From contig CAJUIQ010000005.1 in NCBI GenBank assembly GCA_910586545.1, positions 1 to 64,000 on the forward strand: DNA of 64,000 nucleotides, written 5' to 3'. The notes under the pieces were generated by a model, which was not told where the DNA came from, ran no database searches, and saw only the letters and a program-made list of their open reading frames with translations. Position 1 is the first letter of the stretch; each line of letters begins with the position of its first letter. Positions 24,203 to 33,780 of the stretch are shown here, piece by piece. The DNA comes from an uncultured Eubacteriales bacterium. GTDB lineage: Bacteria > Bacillota > Clostridia > Oscillospirales > CAG-272. A program made the position numbers and the translations under genes.

Positions 24203-24242
24203 GCATGCCGCACTTGACAAAAAGACTGCGGCATGCTACAAT
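24203..24242 (+). promoter_or_regulatory. valS promoter inside a 10-bp inverted repeat
   Basis: TTGACA (24214-24219), 17-bp spacer, TACAAT (24237-24242). GCATGCCGCA (24203-24212) and TGCGGCATGC (24227-24236) are perfect inverted copies flanking the -35 box; this may be the terminator stem of the preceding gene, an operator, or both. Confidence 0.75.
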
Positions 24243-24247
24243 TTATA

Positions 24248-24497
24248 AAAATACAAAGGCTGGGAAGGGAAGAGTACTTCGCATGTGCTGCTTTCAGAGA
24301 GCGGTAGAAAGCTGAAAATACCGCAGCAGACGGCGCAGGAAGGTAGTCCCGGAGCCGCAGAACTGAAAAATTTAGTAGGTTCTGTCGTATCCCGCGTTAA
24401 GGGAAGGGAAATGATTGTTTCCAGTTAAGCGCGCCTTTGGGCGAATGCAGGTGGTACCGCGCGTAATTGCGTCCTGATTTATCAGGGCGTTTTTTTA
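24248..24497 (+). ncRNA. T-box leader of valS
   Basis: tRNA-sensing leader. The stem I landmark CAGAGAGCGG ... GCTGAAA ... CCGC occurs at 24295-24325. The T-box sequence GGTGGTACCGCG lies at 24450-24461, complementary to a tRNA acceptor end. A terminator (CGTCCTGAT/ATCAGGGCG then T7, 24470-24497) follows directly. A GTA/GTC triplet near 24343-24348 is a candidate valine specifier, consistent with the gene downstream. Uncharged tRNA-Val would stabilise the antiterminator and allow valS transcription. Confidence 0.95.
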
Positions 24498-24573
24498 TTT
24501 TATATGTGCGTAAGTATATCATTTTCATACAGCGAAAAACGACATAGATGTAAGAAAGGAATGCATATCAAAG

Positions 24574-27207
24574 ATGAAAAAAGAACTGCCAAAAACCTAC
24601 GCCCCCGCGGAATTTGAAGAACGTATTTATTCTGCCTGGTGTGATGCGGGATACTTTGCTCCTGATAAGGACAGAACAAAGCCTCATTACTCCATTGTGA
24701 TCCCCCCTCCGAATATTACCGGGCAGCTGCACATGGGACATGCCCTGAACAATACCCTGCAGGATATTCTGATCCGTCACAAGCGTATGTGCGGTTATAA
24801 TACCTTGTGGATTCCGGGAACGGATCATGCGTCCATTGCAACAGAAGCTAAGATTGTAGAGCAGATGCGCAAGGATGGTGTGACGAAAGATGATATTGGC
24901 CGGGAAGGATTTCTGGAGCGGGCATGGGACTGGCGTGAAAAGTACGGTGGCCGGATCATTGAGCAGCTGAAAAAACTGGGCTCCTCCTGCGACTGGTCCA
25001 GAGAACGGTTTACCTTGGATGAAGGTTGTTCTAAAGCGGTACAGACTGTTTTTATTAAATTGTACAATGAGGGACTGATCTATCGTGGCGAGCGGATCAT
25101 TAACTGGTGTCCGAAATGTCTCACCTCTATTTCTGATGCGGAAGTAGAGCACGAAGAACAGGCGGGGCATTTCTGGCACATCCGGTATCCCTTTGAGGAT
25201 GGCAGCGGGTATGTGGAGATTGCTACTACTCGTCCGGAAACATTGCTGGCGGATACAGCTGTGGCTGTCCACCCTTCTGATGAACGGTATAAAGACCTGG
25301 TTGGAAAGACATTAGTGCTTCCGCTGGTTGGGCGGAAGATTCCCCTGATTGCCGACGAATATGTGGAACGGGATTTTGGAACCGGATGTGTAAAAATAAC
25401 GCCTGCCCATGACCCCAACGATTTTGAGGTTGGCCGCCGTCACAATCTGGACATGCCGGTGATGATGACGCCGGATGCGAAAATTACAGAGGATTACCCC
25501 GCTTATGCCGGCATGGATAGATATGAGGCACGGCAGGCGATCGTAAAGGATTTGGAAGCGGGGGGATATCTGCTTCGAGTAGAGGATCACAGCCATAATG
25601 TAGGTACCTGTTATCGTTGCGGTACAACAGTAGAACCAAGAGTGAGCCTTCAGTGGTTTGTAAAAATGGAGCCCCTTGCGACGCCGGCGATTGAAGCAGT
25701 GCGCAGCGGCAAAATAAAATTTGTTCCTCAGCGATTCCAGAAAAACTATTTCCATTGGATGGAAAATATCCGAGACTGGTGCATTTCCCGCCAACTTTGG
25801 TGGGGCCATCGTATCCCCGCATATTATTGTGATAATGCATCCTGCGGGCACCTGGAAGTTTCCGAGAACCCCCTGCAGACTTGTCCAAAGTGCGGCGGTC
25901 ATATGACTCAGGATCCGGATACGCTGGATACATGGTTTTCTTCCGCGCTCTGGCCCTTCTCTACATTGGGATGGCCGGATCAAACAGAGGATCTTGCATA
26001 TTTTTATCCCACCAGTACGCTGGTTACTGCTTACGATATTATCACCTTCTGGGTATCCAGAATGATTTTCTCCGGTCTGGCTTATATGGACGAAATTCCC
26101 TTTGATACCGTCCTGATCCACGGTCTGGTGCGAGATGCGCAAGGAAGAAAAATGTCCAAGTCCCTTGGGAACGGAATTGATCCGCTGGAGCTGATTTCGG
26201 AATATGGCGCAGATGCGCTGCGGTTTGCCCTTGCAACGGGAAATAGTCCTGGAAACGATATGCGTTTCTCTACAGAAAAAATTGAGGCAGCCCGTAACTT
26301 TGCAAACAAGCTTTGGAATGCGGCTCGATTTGTAATGATGAATTTGGACATAGATGAAATTGTGCTTCCTGAGGAAAACGAACTGACGTTGGAAGATAAA
26401 TGGATTCTCTCGCGGTTCAATGCAGCGGCGAAAAACGTCAATCTGAACTTGGAGCGATATGAAATCGGTATTGCGTTATCTACCTTGTACGATTTTATTT
26501 GGGATGAATACTGTGACTGGTATATTGAGCTGTCTAAACCTTCCGTATCAGGAGATGATCCGGCGAGATCCAAGACAGCGCAGCGCGTACTCGCATGGGT
26601 GCTGTCTGGAATCCTGCGTTTGCTCCATCCGTTTATGCCCTTTATTACGGAAGAAATATACAGTGGCTTGCCGGGGATTACGGAGAGTATCATGACACAG
26701 GCTTATCCTACCGGTGACGAGGTGGCGGACTTCCATAATGAAGCAGCTTCGATGGATAAGGTGATTCAAGCAATTCAAGCGATTCGTGCCCGCCGCGCGG
26801 AAATGCAGGTGCCTCCCTCCCGCAAGGCCGCAATGTATATCGTGACTGGCGATAAAGAAGCTTTTGGCCCTGGAAGCCATCCCTTTTTTGCCCGACTTGC
26901 TTCTGCATCCAGCGTTACAGTTACGGATACCTATGCAGACGACACTGCCGTACGTATCGTAACAGATAGTGCGACCATTTATATCCCTCTGGCAGATATG
27001 GTGGATTTTGCGGCAGAAAGAAAGCGCCTGGAGGGAGAAATGGCCAAGATCGCAGGTGAGATTAAACGCTGTGAAGGAAAGCTGTCTAACGAAGGGTTTA
27101 CCGCCAAAGCGCCTGCTGCGGTAGTTGCGGCAGAAGAAGCAAAATTGGAAAAATATAAAGCACAGCTGCGCGGTATTGAAGAAGCACTTGCGGCACTGCC
27201 TCAATAA
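24574..27207 (+). CDS. valS: Valyl-tRNA synthetase
   Basis: Class I synthetase, 877 aa. HIGH motif as PPPNITGQLHMGHALNN, GTDHASIATE, editing (CP1) domain with TTRPETLLADTAVAVHP, KMSKS motif GRKMSKSLGNGIDP, and a C-terminal coiled coil (from about 805, ERKRLEGEMAKIAGEIKRCE) that binds tRNA. Cys pairs CYRCG and CPKCGG inside the core look like zinc ligands. Regulated by the T-box leader just upstream. Confidence 0.97.
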   Translation: MKKELPKTYAPAEFEERIYSAWCDAGYFAPDKDRTKPHYSIVIPPPNITGQLHMGHALNNTLQDILIRHKRMCGYNTLWIPGTDHASIATEAKIVEQMRKDGVTKDDIGREGFLERAWDWREKYGGRIIEQLKKLGSSCDWSRERFTLDEGCSKAVQTVFIKLYNEGLIYRGERIINWCPKCLTSISDAEVEHEEQAGHFWHIRYPFEDGSGYVEIATTRPETLLADTAVAVHPSDERYKDLVGKTLVLPLVGRKIPLIADEYVERDFGTGCVKITPAHDPNDFEVGRRHNLDMPVMMTPDAKITEDYPAYAGMDRYEARQAIVKDLEAGGYLLRVEDHSHNVGTCYRCGTTVEPRVSLQWFVKMEPLATPAIEAVRSGKIKFVPQRFQKNYFHWMENIRDWCISRQLWWGHRIPAYYCDNASCGHLEVSENPLQTCPKCGGHMTQDPDTLDTWFSSALWPFSTLGWPDQTEDLAYFYPTSTLVTAYDIITFWVSRMIFSGLAYMDEIPFDTVLIHGLVRDAQGRKMSKSLGNGIDPLELISEYGADALRFALATGNSPGNDMRFSTEKIEAARNFANKLWNAARFVMMNLDIDEIVLPEENELTLEDKWILSRFNAAAKNVNLNLERYEIGIALSTLYDFIWDEYCDWYIELSKPSVSGDDPARSKTAQRVLAWVLSGILRLLHPFMPFITEEIYSGLPGITESIMTQAYPTGDEVADFHNEAASMDKVIQAIQAIRARRAEMQVPPSRKAAMYIVTGDKEAFGPGSHPFFARLASASSVTVTDTYADDTAVRIVTDSATIYIPLADMVDFAAERKRLEGEMAKIAGEIKRCEGKLSNEGFTAKAPAAVVAAEEAKLEKYKAQLRGIEEALAALPQ

Positions 27208-27247
27208 TAAAGAAATAACTCCCGGATTTCCGGGAGTTATTTCTTTA
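27208..27247. terminator. Bidirectional terminator valS / comFC
   Basis: 18-bp perfect stem TAAAGAAATAACTCCCGG with its complement, ATTT loop, between convergent genes. Confidence 0.92.
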
Positions 27248-28070
27248 TACGATACGCAAACCAGGGATGACTGGAAGGGGTGCGGCGCGCAGTTGCCGCT
27301 ACTCGTTTGGTACGTGCGATGGAGATGGGAAACACTTTTTGTGCGCCGCCCTGTTGAAGGAGCCTGGCACATGCATTTATAGTTGCGCCGGTTGTAATAA
27401 CGTCATCTATAAGCAGTACATTCTTTCCTTGAATTTGGCAGTCCCGCAATGCATATGCCCGCTCTGCATTGACACGCCGTTCCATAGAATTCAGTGTTTT
27501 TTGCATGGTATGGCCTTTTCTTCGAAGACACGGCATCCATGGGATTCCTGTGTATCGAGATATTTTTTTAGCAAGCTGTCGACTTTGGTCAAATCCATAT
27601 TTGCGAATGCGTTGTCTAGTACCGGGAGGATAAGTGATGATCCAATCTGCCGGCTTTTCACCAGCAGCATATAGAAAACGGAGCGTCACCGCCGACAATT
27701 CTCTGGCGCAGAAGTTTGCGGCGGCCCTGTTTTCACTGCGCTTGGTTTTATAAACAATGATCCTGGTTAATTTGTCCTCTATTTGTTGGCTGCCTGGCTT
27801 CCCAAGAAATATAAGAGACAGCATAGGCCGCCGTCGAAGCAGATCCGTGGAAAACATGGAAAGAGGACGACAGGTGCAGGCCGGCGCTGTTTTATGACAT
27901 CTAGGACAGCGTGTCTCTCTAGCGTTTGTCCAGATGGCAAGACAATCCGGACAGATTTCCCCTTCTTTTTCCAAGGTCTTTCCACAGGCGATACATTTGG
28001 GCACTGTTACCAGCCGGAGCATAAAAGAGGCTATCCGGCTTGCCAAAATAGCAAAATCAAATCTTTCCAT
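27237..28070 (-). CDS. comFC: ComF family phosphoribosyltransferase-like protein
   Basis: 277 aa. An N-terminal double zinc finger (CIACG ... CPDC, CPRC ... CTC, residues 25-70) is followed by a type I phosphoribosyltransferase domain with the PRPP loop VLLIDDVITTGAT near 215. ComFC proteins help single-stranded DNA handling in transformation. Starts 7 bp after the recD2 stop with a GAAGGGAT Shine-Dalgarno, so it is in an operon with that helicase, consistent with DNA metabolism. Its 3' end overlaps the terminator. Confidence 0.9.
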   Translation of the reverse strand: MERFDFAILASRIASFMLRLVTVPKCIACGKTLEKEGEICPDCLAIWTNARETRCPRCHKTAPACTCRPLSMFSTDLLRRRPMLSLIFLGKPGSQQIEDKLTRIIVYKTKRSENRAAANFCARELSAVTLRFLYAAGEKPADWIITYPPGTRQRIRKYGFDQSRQLAKKISRYTGIPWMPCLRRKGHTMQKTLNSMERRVNAERAYALRDCQIQGKNVLLIDDVITTGATINACARLLQQGGAQKVFPISIARTKRVAATARRTPSSHPWFAYRIKK

Positions 28071-28077
28071 ATAACAG

Positions 28078-30288
28078 TTATCCCTTCAAAAACTGCTTGA
28101 GTCCGGTATACCTGGCGGTGTGGCGGTTATTGTTTACCATGGTGGACAAAACACTTTTTCGGCCAACCAAAATTACCATTTTGGAGGCCCTGGTAACAGC
28201 GGTGTATAATAGATTTCGAGTGAGCAGCATCGGCGCGCAGTTGTACAGCGGAAGGATTACCACTGGATATTCACTGCCCTGACTTTTATGTACGGTGATG
28301 GCGTAAGCATGCTCCAACTCGTCCAGCCCGGAGAAAGCATATTCTGTCATGCGGCCGTCAAAATCGATAAGCATGGACTCTGCGGCACTATCTATAGAAT
28401 CAATTTCTCCAATATCGCCGTTAAAGACGCCAAGCCCTTCCAACCCTTCTTTCGTCCATTCTATAGAGTAGTTGTTTTTTATCTGCATGACACGGTCTCC
28501 GTCTCGAAATATGACTCCATGGGCGCTGCGTTGTATTTTTTCAGGAGACGGGGGATTCAGGATACTCTGCATAAGTAGATTTAACTCTTCTGTACCTGCG
28601 GCGCCTTTACGGGAAGGGGTAATTACCTGAATCCCGGCGGCAAAGTCAGCGCCGTAGGCTTTGGGCAGACGATTTTTTACAAGATCAGCGACGGTGGCCG
28701 CAATAGATGTATCCGTATCCCGAGAAAGAAAGAAAAAGTCCGGCGCGTGATTGCTGATATCCGGCATACGGCCTTCATTGATAGCGTGTGCGTTTAAAAT
28801 AATCATACTTTCACTATCCTGACGAAAGATTTCCGTCAGGCGCACAGTGGAAAAACAGCCGGATTCAATAAGATCTGCCAGCACATTTCCGGCTCCTACG
28901 GAGGGAAGCTGGTCGATATCCCCGATAAAAATAACCCGCGCCCCAGGCTTTATCGCTTTCAACAGCCCCTCCAGCAGCAAAATATCAATCATAGAAGACT
29001 CATCAATAATCAGGACATCTTCTTCCAGATAGTTTGAAGCATTTCTGATAAAAACAGGATCGCTGTTGTCGTTATGTTCCATCTCCAACAGGCGATGAAT
29101 GGTTCTCGCTTCGTATCCGGTCGCTTCACTCATCCGTTTGGCTGCCCGACCGGTAGGCGCGGCCAAGGCAATTTCCATACCGAGCGCGGCAAATATGGAA
29201 AGTAGTCCCTTAATAATTGTTGTTTTACCCGTGCCAGGGCCGCCGGTAAGGATCAAAATTCCTTTGCCAAGTGCGGCAGACAGTGCCTGACGCTGTTCTA
29301 CCGCATATTGGATGCCGGAGAGACGCTCCGTACGGTCAATAAATGCAGAGATATCCTCTGCGTCAACTTTAGGACATTGCATATGTAGCTGGATTAGCTT
29401 GGACGCGCAGTATATCTCTGCGCTGTGATAGCGGGGCAGATAAATATAAGAGACGGCATCCCGTGTCTCGCTGATCAGCTCTCCGCATTTGATTAGATTC
29501 TCTAATGCGGAGGAGATTACTTCTTCTGCTACAGAAAGCAGCTGTTCTGTTTCCTGAATCAGTTCGCCGCGCGTAAGGCATGTGTGCCCACTACCAAAAG
29601 CAGCGTTTGTTAAAACGTGGGAAAGACCTCCTGCAATACGCGCATCGCTGTCGATTGCAATGCCGCAGGTTCTGGCAATAGCGTCTGCGCGGCGAAATCC
29701 GATCCCGCTAAAGGAGTCGCAAAGGCGATACGGGTTGGACCGGATCATATCAACAGCTCGTCCACCCCATTTTTTATAAATTTTCATTGAGGTAGACGCA
29801 CCAAAAAAATCTGCGCAGAACATCATTACGTTTCGTGCACCGGCTTTTTCAATAAAGCTTTCCGATATTTTTTCCGCCTTTTGCAGGCTGATCCCTGGGA
29901 TTTCTACCAGCCATTCCGGATGCGCTTCCAGCACATCGAAAGTGTCTTCTTCAAATTTGTCCACAATACGGGCGGCTGTTTTGGGGCCAATGCCGGATAT
30001 AGCGCCGGAGGACAAATAGCGTAGGATTTCATCTTTTGAGGTAGGAAATTGTTTTTCATATGTTTCTACACGAAACTGTCTGCCATAGGTAGGATGGGTT
30101 GTCCATCTTCCAGACGCGTGCAGAATATCTCCTTCGCCAATGTAGGGAAGCGTGCCGACTGCAATCACAGGCAGTCCGGTTTCTTCTTCTACTTCACATA
30201 CCGTATAACCGCTGTCTGGTGAACTGTATATGATGGAGCCTACGGTACCATGAAGTGTTTCCAAGACATCTTTTTCTGTATGCTGCAT
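28078..30288 (-). CDS. recD2: ATP-dependent DNA helicase, RecD2 type
   Basis: 736-aa SF1B 5'-3' helicase that acts without RecBC in DNA repair and replication. N-terminal OB-like region (LHGTVGSIIYSSPDSGYTV), a helix-hairpin-helix (SGAISGIGPKTAARIVD), Walker A GGPGTGKTTIIKGL near 345, DESSMIDILLL (motif II), and the C-terminal motif VHKSQGSEYPVVILP. Length is typical. Preceded by a small membrane-protein gene 23 bp upstream and followed by comFC, probably one transcript. Confidence 0.95.
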   Translation of the reverse strand: MQHTEKDVLETLHGTVGSIIYSSPDSGYTVCEVEEETGLPVIAVGTLPYIGEGDILHASGRWTTHPTYGRQFRVETYEKQFPTSKDEILRYLSSGAISGIGPKTAARIVDKFEEDTFDVLEAHPEWLVEIPGISLQKAEKISESFIEKAGARNVMMFCADFFGASTSMKIYKKWGGRAVDMIRSNPYRLCDSFSGIGFRRADAIARTCGIAIDSDARIAGGLSHVLTNAAFGSGHTCLTRGELIQETEQLLSVAEEVISSALENLIKCGELISETRDAVSYIYLPRYHSAEIYCASKLIQLHMQCPKVDAEDISAFIDRTERLSGIQYAVEQRQALSAALGKGILILTGGPGTGKTTIIKGLLSIFAALGMEIALAAPTGRAAKRMSEATGYEARTIHRLLEMEHNDNSDPVFIRNASNYLEEDVLIIDESSMIDILLLEGLLKAIKPGARVIFIGDIDQLPSVGAGNVLADLIESGCFSTVRLTEIFRQDSESMIILNAHAINEGRMPDISNHAPDFFFLSRDTDTSIAATVADLVKNRLPKAYGADFAAGIQVITPSRKGAAGTEELNLLMQSILNPPSPEKIQRSAHGVIFRDGDRVMQIKNNYSIEWTKEGLEGLGVFNGDIGEIDSIDSAAESMLIDFDGRMTEYAFSGLDELEHAYAITVHKSQGSEYPVVILPLYNCAPMLLTRNLLYTAVTRASKMVILVGRKSVLSTMVNNNRHTARYTGLKQFLKG

Positions 30289-30311
30289 GTTCCACAGGCT
30301 CCCTTCTCATA

Positions 30312-30497
30312 TTATTGTTTAGATATAGATGTACTTTCTTTATTATACGTGTTTGGAGTATAGTTGTCAATTTTTTCATTTGTTCTTTTTTTGCGCCGAA
30401 GGGCGCTGATGATACAGCGCCAAATTTCTCTGAAGGCACAGTATAAGCCAAAAACGAAAAAAATGGAGACAATGATTTCCCCAATCAAATGCAGCAT
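30312..30497 (-). CDS. Small single-pass membrane protein (61 aa)
   Basis: Starts MLHLIGEIIVSIFFVFGLYCAF, one membrane helix (about 4-25), then a basic stretch ISALRRKKRTNEK and a polar tail. AGGGGGAT lies 4-10 nt upstream of the ATG, good evidence that the short form is translated. Lies 23 bp before recD2. No family recognised. Confidence 0.55.
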   Translation of the reverse strand: MLHLIGEIIVSIFFVFGLYCAFREIWRCIISALRRKKRTNEKIDNYTPNTYNKESTSISKQ

Positions 30498-30565
30498 AAT
30501 GATCCCCCTTGTAAAGCCGCTTGATTGTGTACAGGCTTTGATTTTTGGAGAGCGAAACGCTTCCC

Positions 30566-30586
30566 TATGCATACAGTGTATGCATA
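30566..30586. promoter_or_regulatory. Perfect palindrome upstream of the recD2 operon
   Basis: TATGCATAC-AGT-GTATGCATA, 9-bp arms. Located 69 bp before the small membrane-protein gene and short of the metK terminator; possible operator or hairpin. No known regulator consensus recognised. Confidence 0.4.
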
Positions 30587-30602
30587 AAAGGCGATGAGAG
30601 AT

Positions 30603-30629
30603 AAAAAGAGACCGCGTTGCGGTCTCTTT
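30603..30629 (-). terminator. Terminator of metK
   Basis: GAGACCGC/GCGGTCTC stem with GTT loop, followed by TTTTTAT on the minus strand. Confidence 0.88.
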
Positions 30630-30667
30630 CATATTTTAGCTGTAAATAAAATATAATGGGACATACA

Positions 30668-31840
30668 TCAAAGAGAAAGTCCTGCCCGAATAGATGCTGC
30701 AAGATCCGTCTTTTCCCAAGGGGCGTTCAAATCCTCTCTGCCCATATGCCCGTATGCCGCAAGGGATTTGTAGATGGGGCGCCGTAAATCAAACCGCTGG
30801 ATGATCGCGTCGGGACGCATATCCACATTTTGCATAATGTAGGCGGACAACACCTCGTTTCCCACAAGTCCGGTTCCAAATGTATCGATCATCAATGAAA
30901 CGGGTTTGGCCACGCCGATGGCATACGCCAACTGTACCTCGCACTTTTTTGCGGCGCCTGCAGCTACGATATTTTTTGCAATGTAGCGCGCAAGATATGC
31001 TGCGCTGCGGTCCACCTTGGTAGGATCCTTTCCAGAAAAGGCGCCGCCCCCGTGACGCGCGTATCCTCCATATGTATCTACAATGATTTTACGCCCTGTC
31101 AGACCTGTATCTCCTGCTGGTCCGCCTACTACGAACCGACCTGTAGGATTGATATGAATGATGGTGTCTGCGTCCATCATATTGCCTGCTATCGGCTTTA
31201 TAACGGTTTCCAGGATATCTTGACGGATGGTTTCAAGGGATACTTCCGGATCGTGCTGCGTGGAAATAACGATTGTGTCCAGACGCACCGGCTTGTCCCC
31301 GTCATATTCCACGGTTACCTGTGTTTTCCCATCTGGACGCAGATAGGACAATATTTGCTCTTTTCTCACCTGCGTCAATCGTTTTGCCAGCTTATGCGCC
31401 AGGGAAATCGGCAATGGCATCAGCTCAGGCGTTTCATCACATGCATAGCCGAACATCATACCCTGATCTCCCGCACCGGTGCTTTCCCCGTCTTCTCCGG
31501 TTTTTGCCTCAAAAGATTTGTCCACGCCCATAGCGATATCCGGGGACTGTTCGTGAATGGAACTGAGCACACCGCATGTATCGCCGTCAAATCCATATTT
31601 GGCACGATCATACCCGATGCCCCGGATCGTCTCACGTACAATGGCGGGAATATCTACATATGCCTTTGTGGTGATCTCCCCCATCACATTTACAAGTCCT
31701 GTGGTCGCAAAGGTTTCACATGCAACCCTTGCCGCAGGATCCTGCAGGAGGATAGAGTCAAGTACAGCGTCTGAAATCATATCGCAAATTTTATCCGGAT
31801 GCCCTTCTGTAACAGATTCAGATGTAAATAGTTTTTTCAT
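30668..31840 (-). CDS. metK: S-adenosylmethionine synthetase
   Basis: Makes S-adenosylmethionine from methionine and ATP. 390 aa, full length. Motifs SVTEGHPDKICDMISDAVLD, GAGDQGMMFGYA (methionine loop) and GGGAFSGKDPTKVDRSAAY are invariant. No SAM riboswitch is visible upstream; instead it lies 35 bp after an AI-2E-type permease gene, probably in the same transcript. Confidence 0.97.
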   Translation of the reverse strand: MKKLFTSESVTEGHPDKICDMISDAVLDSILLQDPAARVACETFATTGLVNVMGEITTKAYVDIPAIVRETIRGIGYDRAKYGFDGDTCGVLSSIHEQSPDIAMGVDKSFEAKTGEDGESTGAGDQGMMFGYACDETPELMPLPISLAHKLAKRLTQVRKEQILSYLRPDGKTQVTVEYDGDKPVRLDTIVISTQHDPEVSLETIRQDILETVIKPIAGNMMDADTIIHINPTGRFVVGGPAGDTGLTGRKIIVDTYGGYARHGGGAFSGKDPTKVDRSAAYLARYIAKNIVAAGAAKKCEVQLAYAIGVAKPVSLMIDTFGTGLVGNEVLSAYIMQNVDMRPDAIIQRFDLRRPIYKSLAAYGHMGREDLNAPWEKTDLAASIRAGLSL

Positions 31841-31875
31841 GTCAATCTCCCTTTCTATATTGTTGTTTTTCTGAA

Positions 31876-33264
31876 TTATTTATGTTTCTTTCCGAAAAAC
31901 TTTTTCTCGTTTTTGGCAATTAGTTTGTTTAGCATCCTGGGAAATGGACGCTTTTGCGGAGGTTGTGGATCAGGAACATCGTCATCCAATGTAAGTTCGG
32001 GAACGGGCGTATCCTTATCGATAAATACAATACCCGGGTCCAGCCCGTCGCTGCATGGTGGGTCTGTTTTATAAAACTCTGTATGTACAGGGGCATTTTT
32101 GTGCCGCAGCCGATTTTCTACAAACTGTTTGAACAGTACATACAAAACGGCAGTCATAGGAACGCCCAGCACCATACCGGTAAATCCGAACAACCCGCCG
32201 GCAGCGGTAATTGCAATGATTATCCAAAGGGAACTGATTCCAATGGAATTTCCCAAAATCTTAGGCCCCAGGATGTTACCATCAATTTGCTGGATGGCAA
32301 CTGCAATAATCAGCACCCATAAAAAATCGGCTGGGGACACAATCAAAATCAGAATACAGCAAATAATGCCGCCTATTATTGGGCCAAAGAAAGGTACTAT
32401 ATTTGTAACTCCTATGATTACGCTGAGCAGTGGATAATATGGGATTTTGAAAAGCCAGAGAACCAGCAGGGATAAAAGTCCGATAATAAAGGAGTCCAAC
32501 AGCTTCCCAACGATAAATCCACCAAAGGTTTCATGCGTAAATCGAGCGAGGCGTATCGTATTTAAATAGGTTCTTCTCTTGAATAATGCGGCGAGGATTT
32601 TCTTCATCTGCGCGCAGAGCTTCTCTTTGGAATACAGGAAATAAATTGCGAGGATGATGCCGATGGCAAAGTTTTTCACTTCTCCCACCAACGCGCCCCC
32701 ATAGCTTATGACATAATTAGCGCCGCTTTGAATAAAAGTATAGTATTGGGTAAAAAGGTCTTTGATATTTAGGGAAATATCATATTCAGCAAGAAGAGAG
32801 GCCAATGTATCATGATGTTCGCCCAAAATAGTACCGGAGTGCTTTTGCACCAGTTCATCTGCAAAAGTCTGCACATTTTTTATATAAATGTTCATCTGGC
32901 TGCCTAAATCTTCAAAGCTTTCCACAGTCTGTGGAATGATGGCGTACAGAATGACAGAGATAACAGCGATGGCAGTAAGCATTGTTAGAATAAGAGAAAG
33001 CGTTCTGCGTACGGCGCGCATATTCTTCTTAGCATTTTTAAAAGATAATATGGTTCTCTCATAAAAGCACATAATGGGATTACACAGGTACGCAACAATA
33101 AACCCATAAGTAAAGGGGGAGAGTGCAGCAAAGATTTTACGAATCGTCTCCGTTACGGTATTGAAATTTAATATACATAAAAACACCGCCGCAGATGCGG
33201 TGATAGTTAAAAATGCATAAAATGCAATGGATGCATATTTCTCATTTCTTTTAAATGGGAGCAT
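31876..33264 (-). CDS. AI-2E (PerM/YtvI) family membrane permease
   Basis: 462 aa, about eight helices. The region KLLDSFIIGLLSLLVLW, YPLLSVIIGVTNIVPFFGPIIGG and GNILGPKILGNSIGISSLW is the family core; a charged, Pro-rich tail of about 75 residues follows (DDDVPDPQPPQKRPFPR). Members are Na+/H+ or signal-molecule exporters, most of unknown substrate. Promoter on the minus strand at 33321-33349. Cotranscribed with metK, a SAM link that is interesting but unproven. Confidence 0.85.
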   Translation of the reverse strand: MLPFKRNEKYASIAFYAFLTITASAAVFLCILNFNTVTETIRKIFAALSPFTYGFIVAYLCNPIMCFYERTILSFKNAKKNMRAVRRTLSLILTMLTAIAVISVILYAIIPQTVESFEDLGSQMNIYIKNVQTFADELVQKHSGTILGEHHDTLASLLAEYDISLNIKDLFTQYYTFIQSGANYVISYGGALVGEVKNFAIGIILAIYFLYSKEKLCAQMKKILAALFKRRTYLNTIRLARFTHETFGGFIVGKLLDSFIIGLLSLLVLWLFKIPYYPLLSVIIGVTNIVPFFGPIIGGIICCILILIVSPADFLWVLIIAVAIQQIDGNILGPKILGNSIGISSLWIIIAITAAGGLFGFTGMVLGVPMTAVLYVLFKQFVENRLRHKNAPVHTEFYKTDPPCSDGLDPGIVFIDKDTPVPELTLDDDVPDPQPPQKRPFPRMLNKLIAKNEKKFFGKKHK

Positions 33265-33780
33265 AAATCAGACCTATTCTCTCTGGCGTCGGGCCGGTTT
33301 ACAAAAACTTTTCTTCCTTTATTTTATAACAGAACTTCCATGGGGTCAAGAGCATTCTGCCGAAAATGGAGAAAAAAGTCATGCTTTTATTTGTTTATGG
33401 TAGGCGGGCGCGCCCATTATCAAAAACTTCTAAAATGAAGGACAGTTTTTATACAAAAAAACTGTCAAATATCCGAGAAGATTGCTGCTCAAATTTAACA
33501 AGCAAATTTGTGTGTTATGATGAAAAAAATGTATAAAAAGATAAATAACAAGGAGATAAGTTGTTGTATATAAACAATAATAACGCGTTTTTCAAAAACA
33601 AAGCAAAAAACTTGTTATATTTTGTTCATAAAATATACTACATTTTTCAAAAAATGATGCTATAATACAAAAAGAATAAGAACGTAGGGGGAAGTATGCC
33701 CACCTGCGTCTTTCTCCGCGCGGGGCGCGGAAACTTTCAAAGGAGGATGGTGCTGTAGTTCATTGCAGCTCCGCAGAGCG
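33265..33780 (+). other. 516-bp AT-rich intergenic region with structured 5' UTR
   Basis: Holds the minus promoter of the AI-2E gene (33321-33349), an inverted repeat GACAGTTTTT/AAAAACTGTC near 33443-33470, a TATAAT at 33661-33666 with a weak -35, and then two GC-rich hairpins: ACGTAGG/CCTGCGT (about 33681-33710) and TCCGCGC/GCGCGGA (about 33715-33731). AAAGGAGG at 33739-33746 directly precedes the three-codon frame ATG GTG CTG TAG. No further gene seen. Confidence 0.5.
33321..33349 (-). promoter_or_regulatory. Promoter of AI-2E permease-metK
   Basis: Minus-strand TTGACC (33344-33349), 17-bp spacer, TAAAAT (33321-33326). Confidence 0.65.

Noticed and set aside
30668..31875. SAM riboswitch for metK
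   Set aside because: Only 35 bp separate metK from the upstream gene; no aptamer can fit and none is seen before the operon's first gene.
33443..33470. GACAGTTTTT/AAAAACTGTC inverted repeat as a terminator
   Set aside because: No T-run follows on either strand and no gene ends near it.
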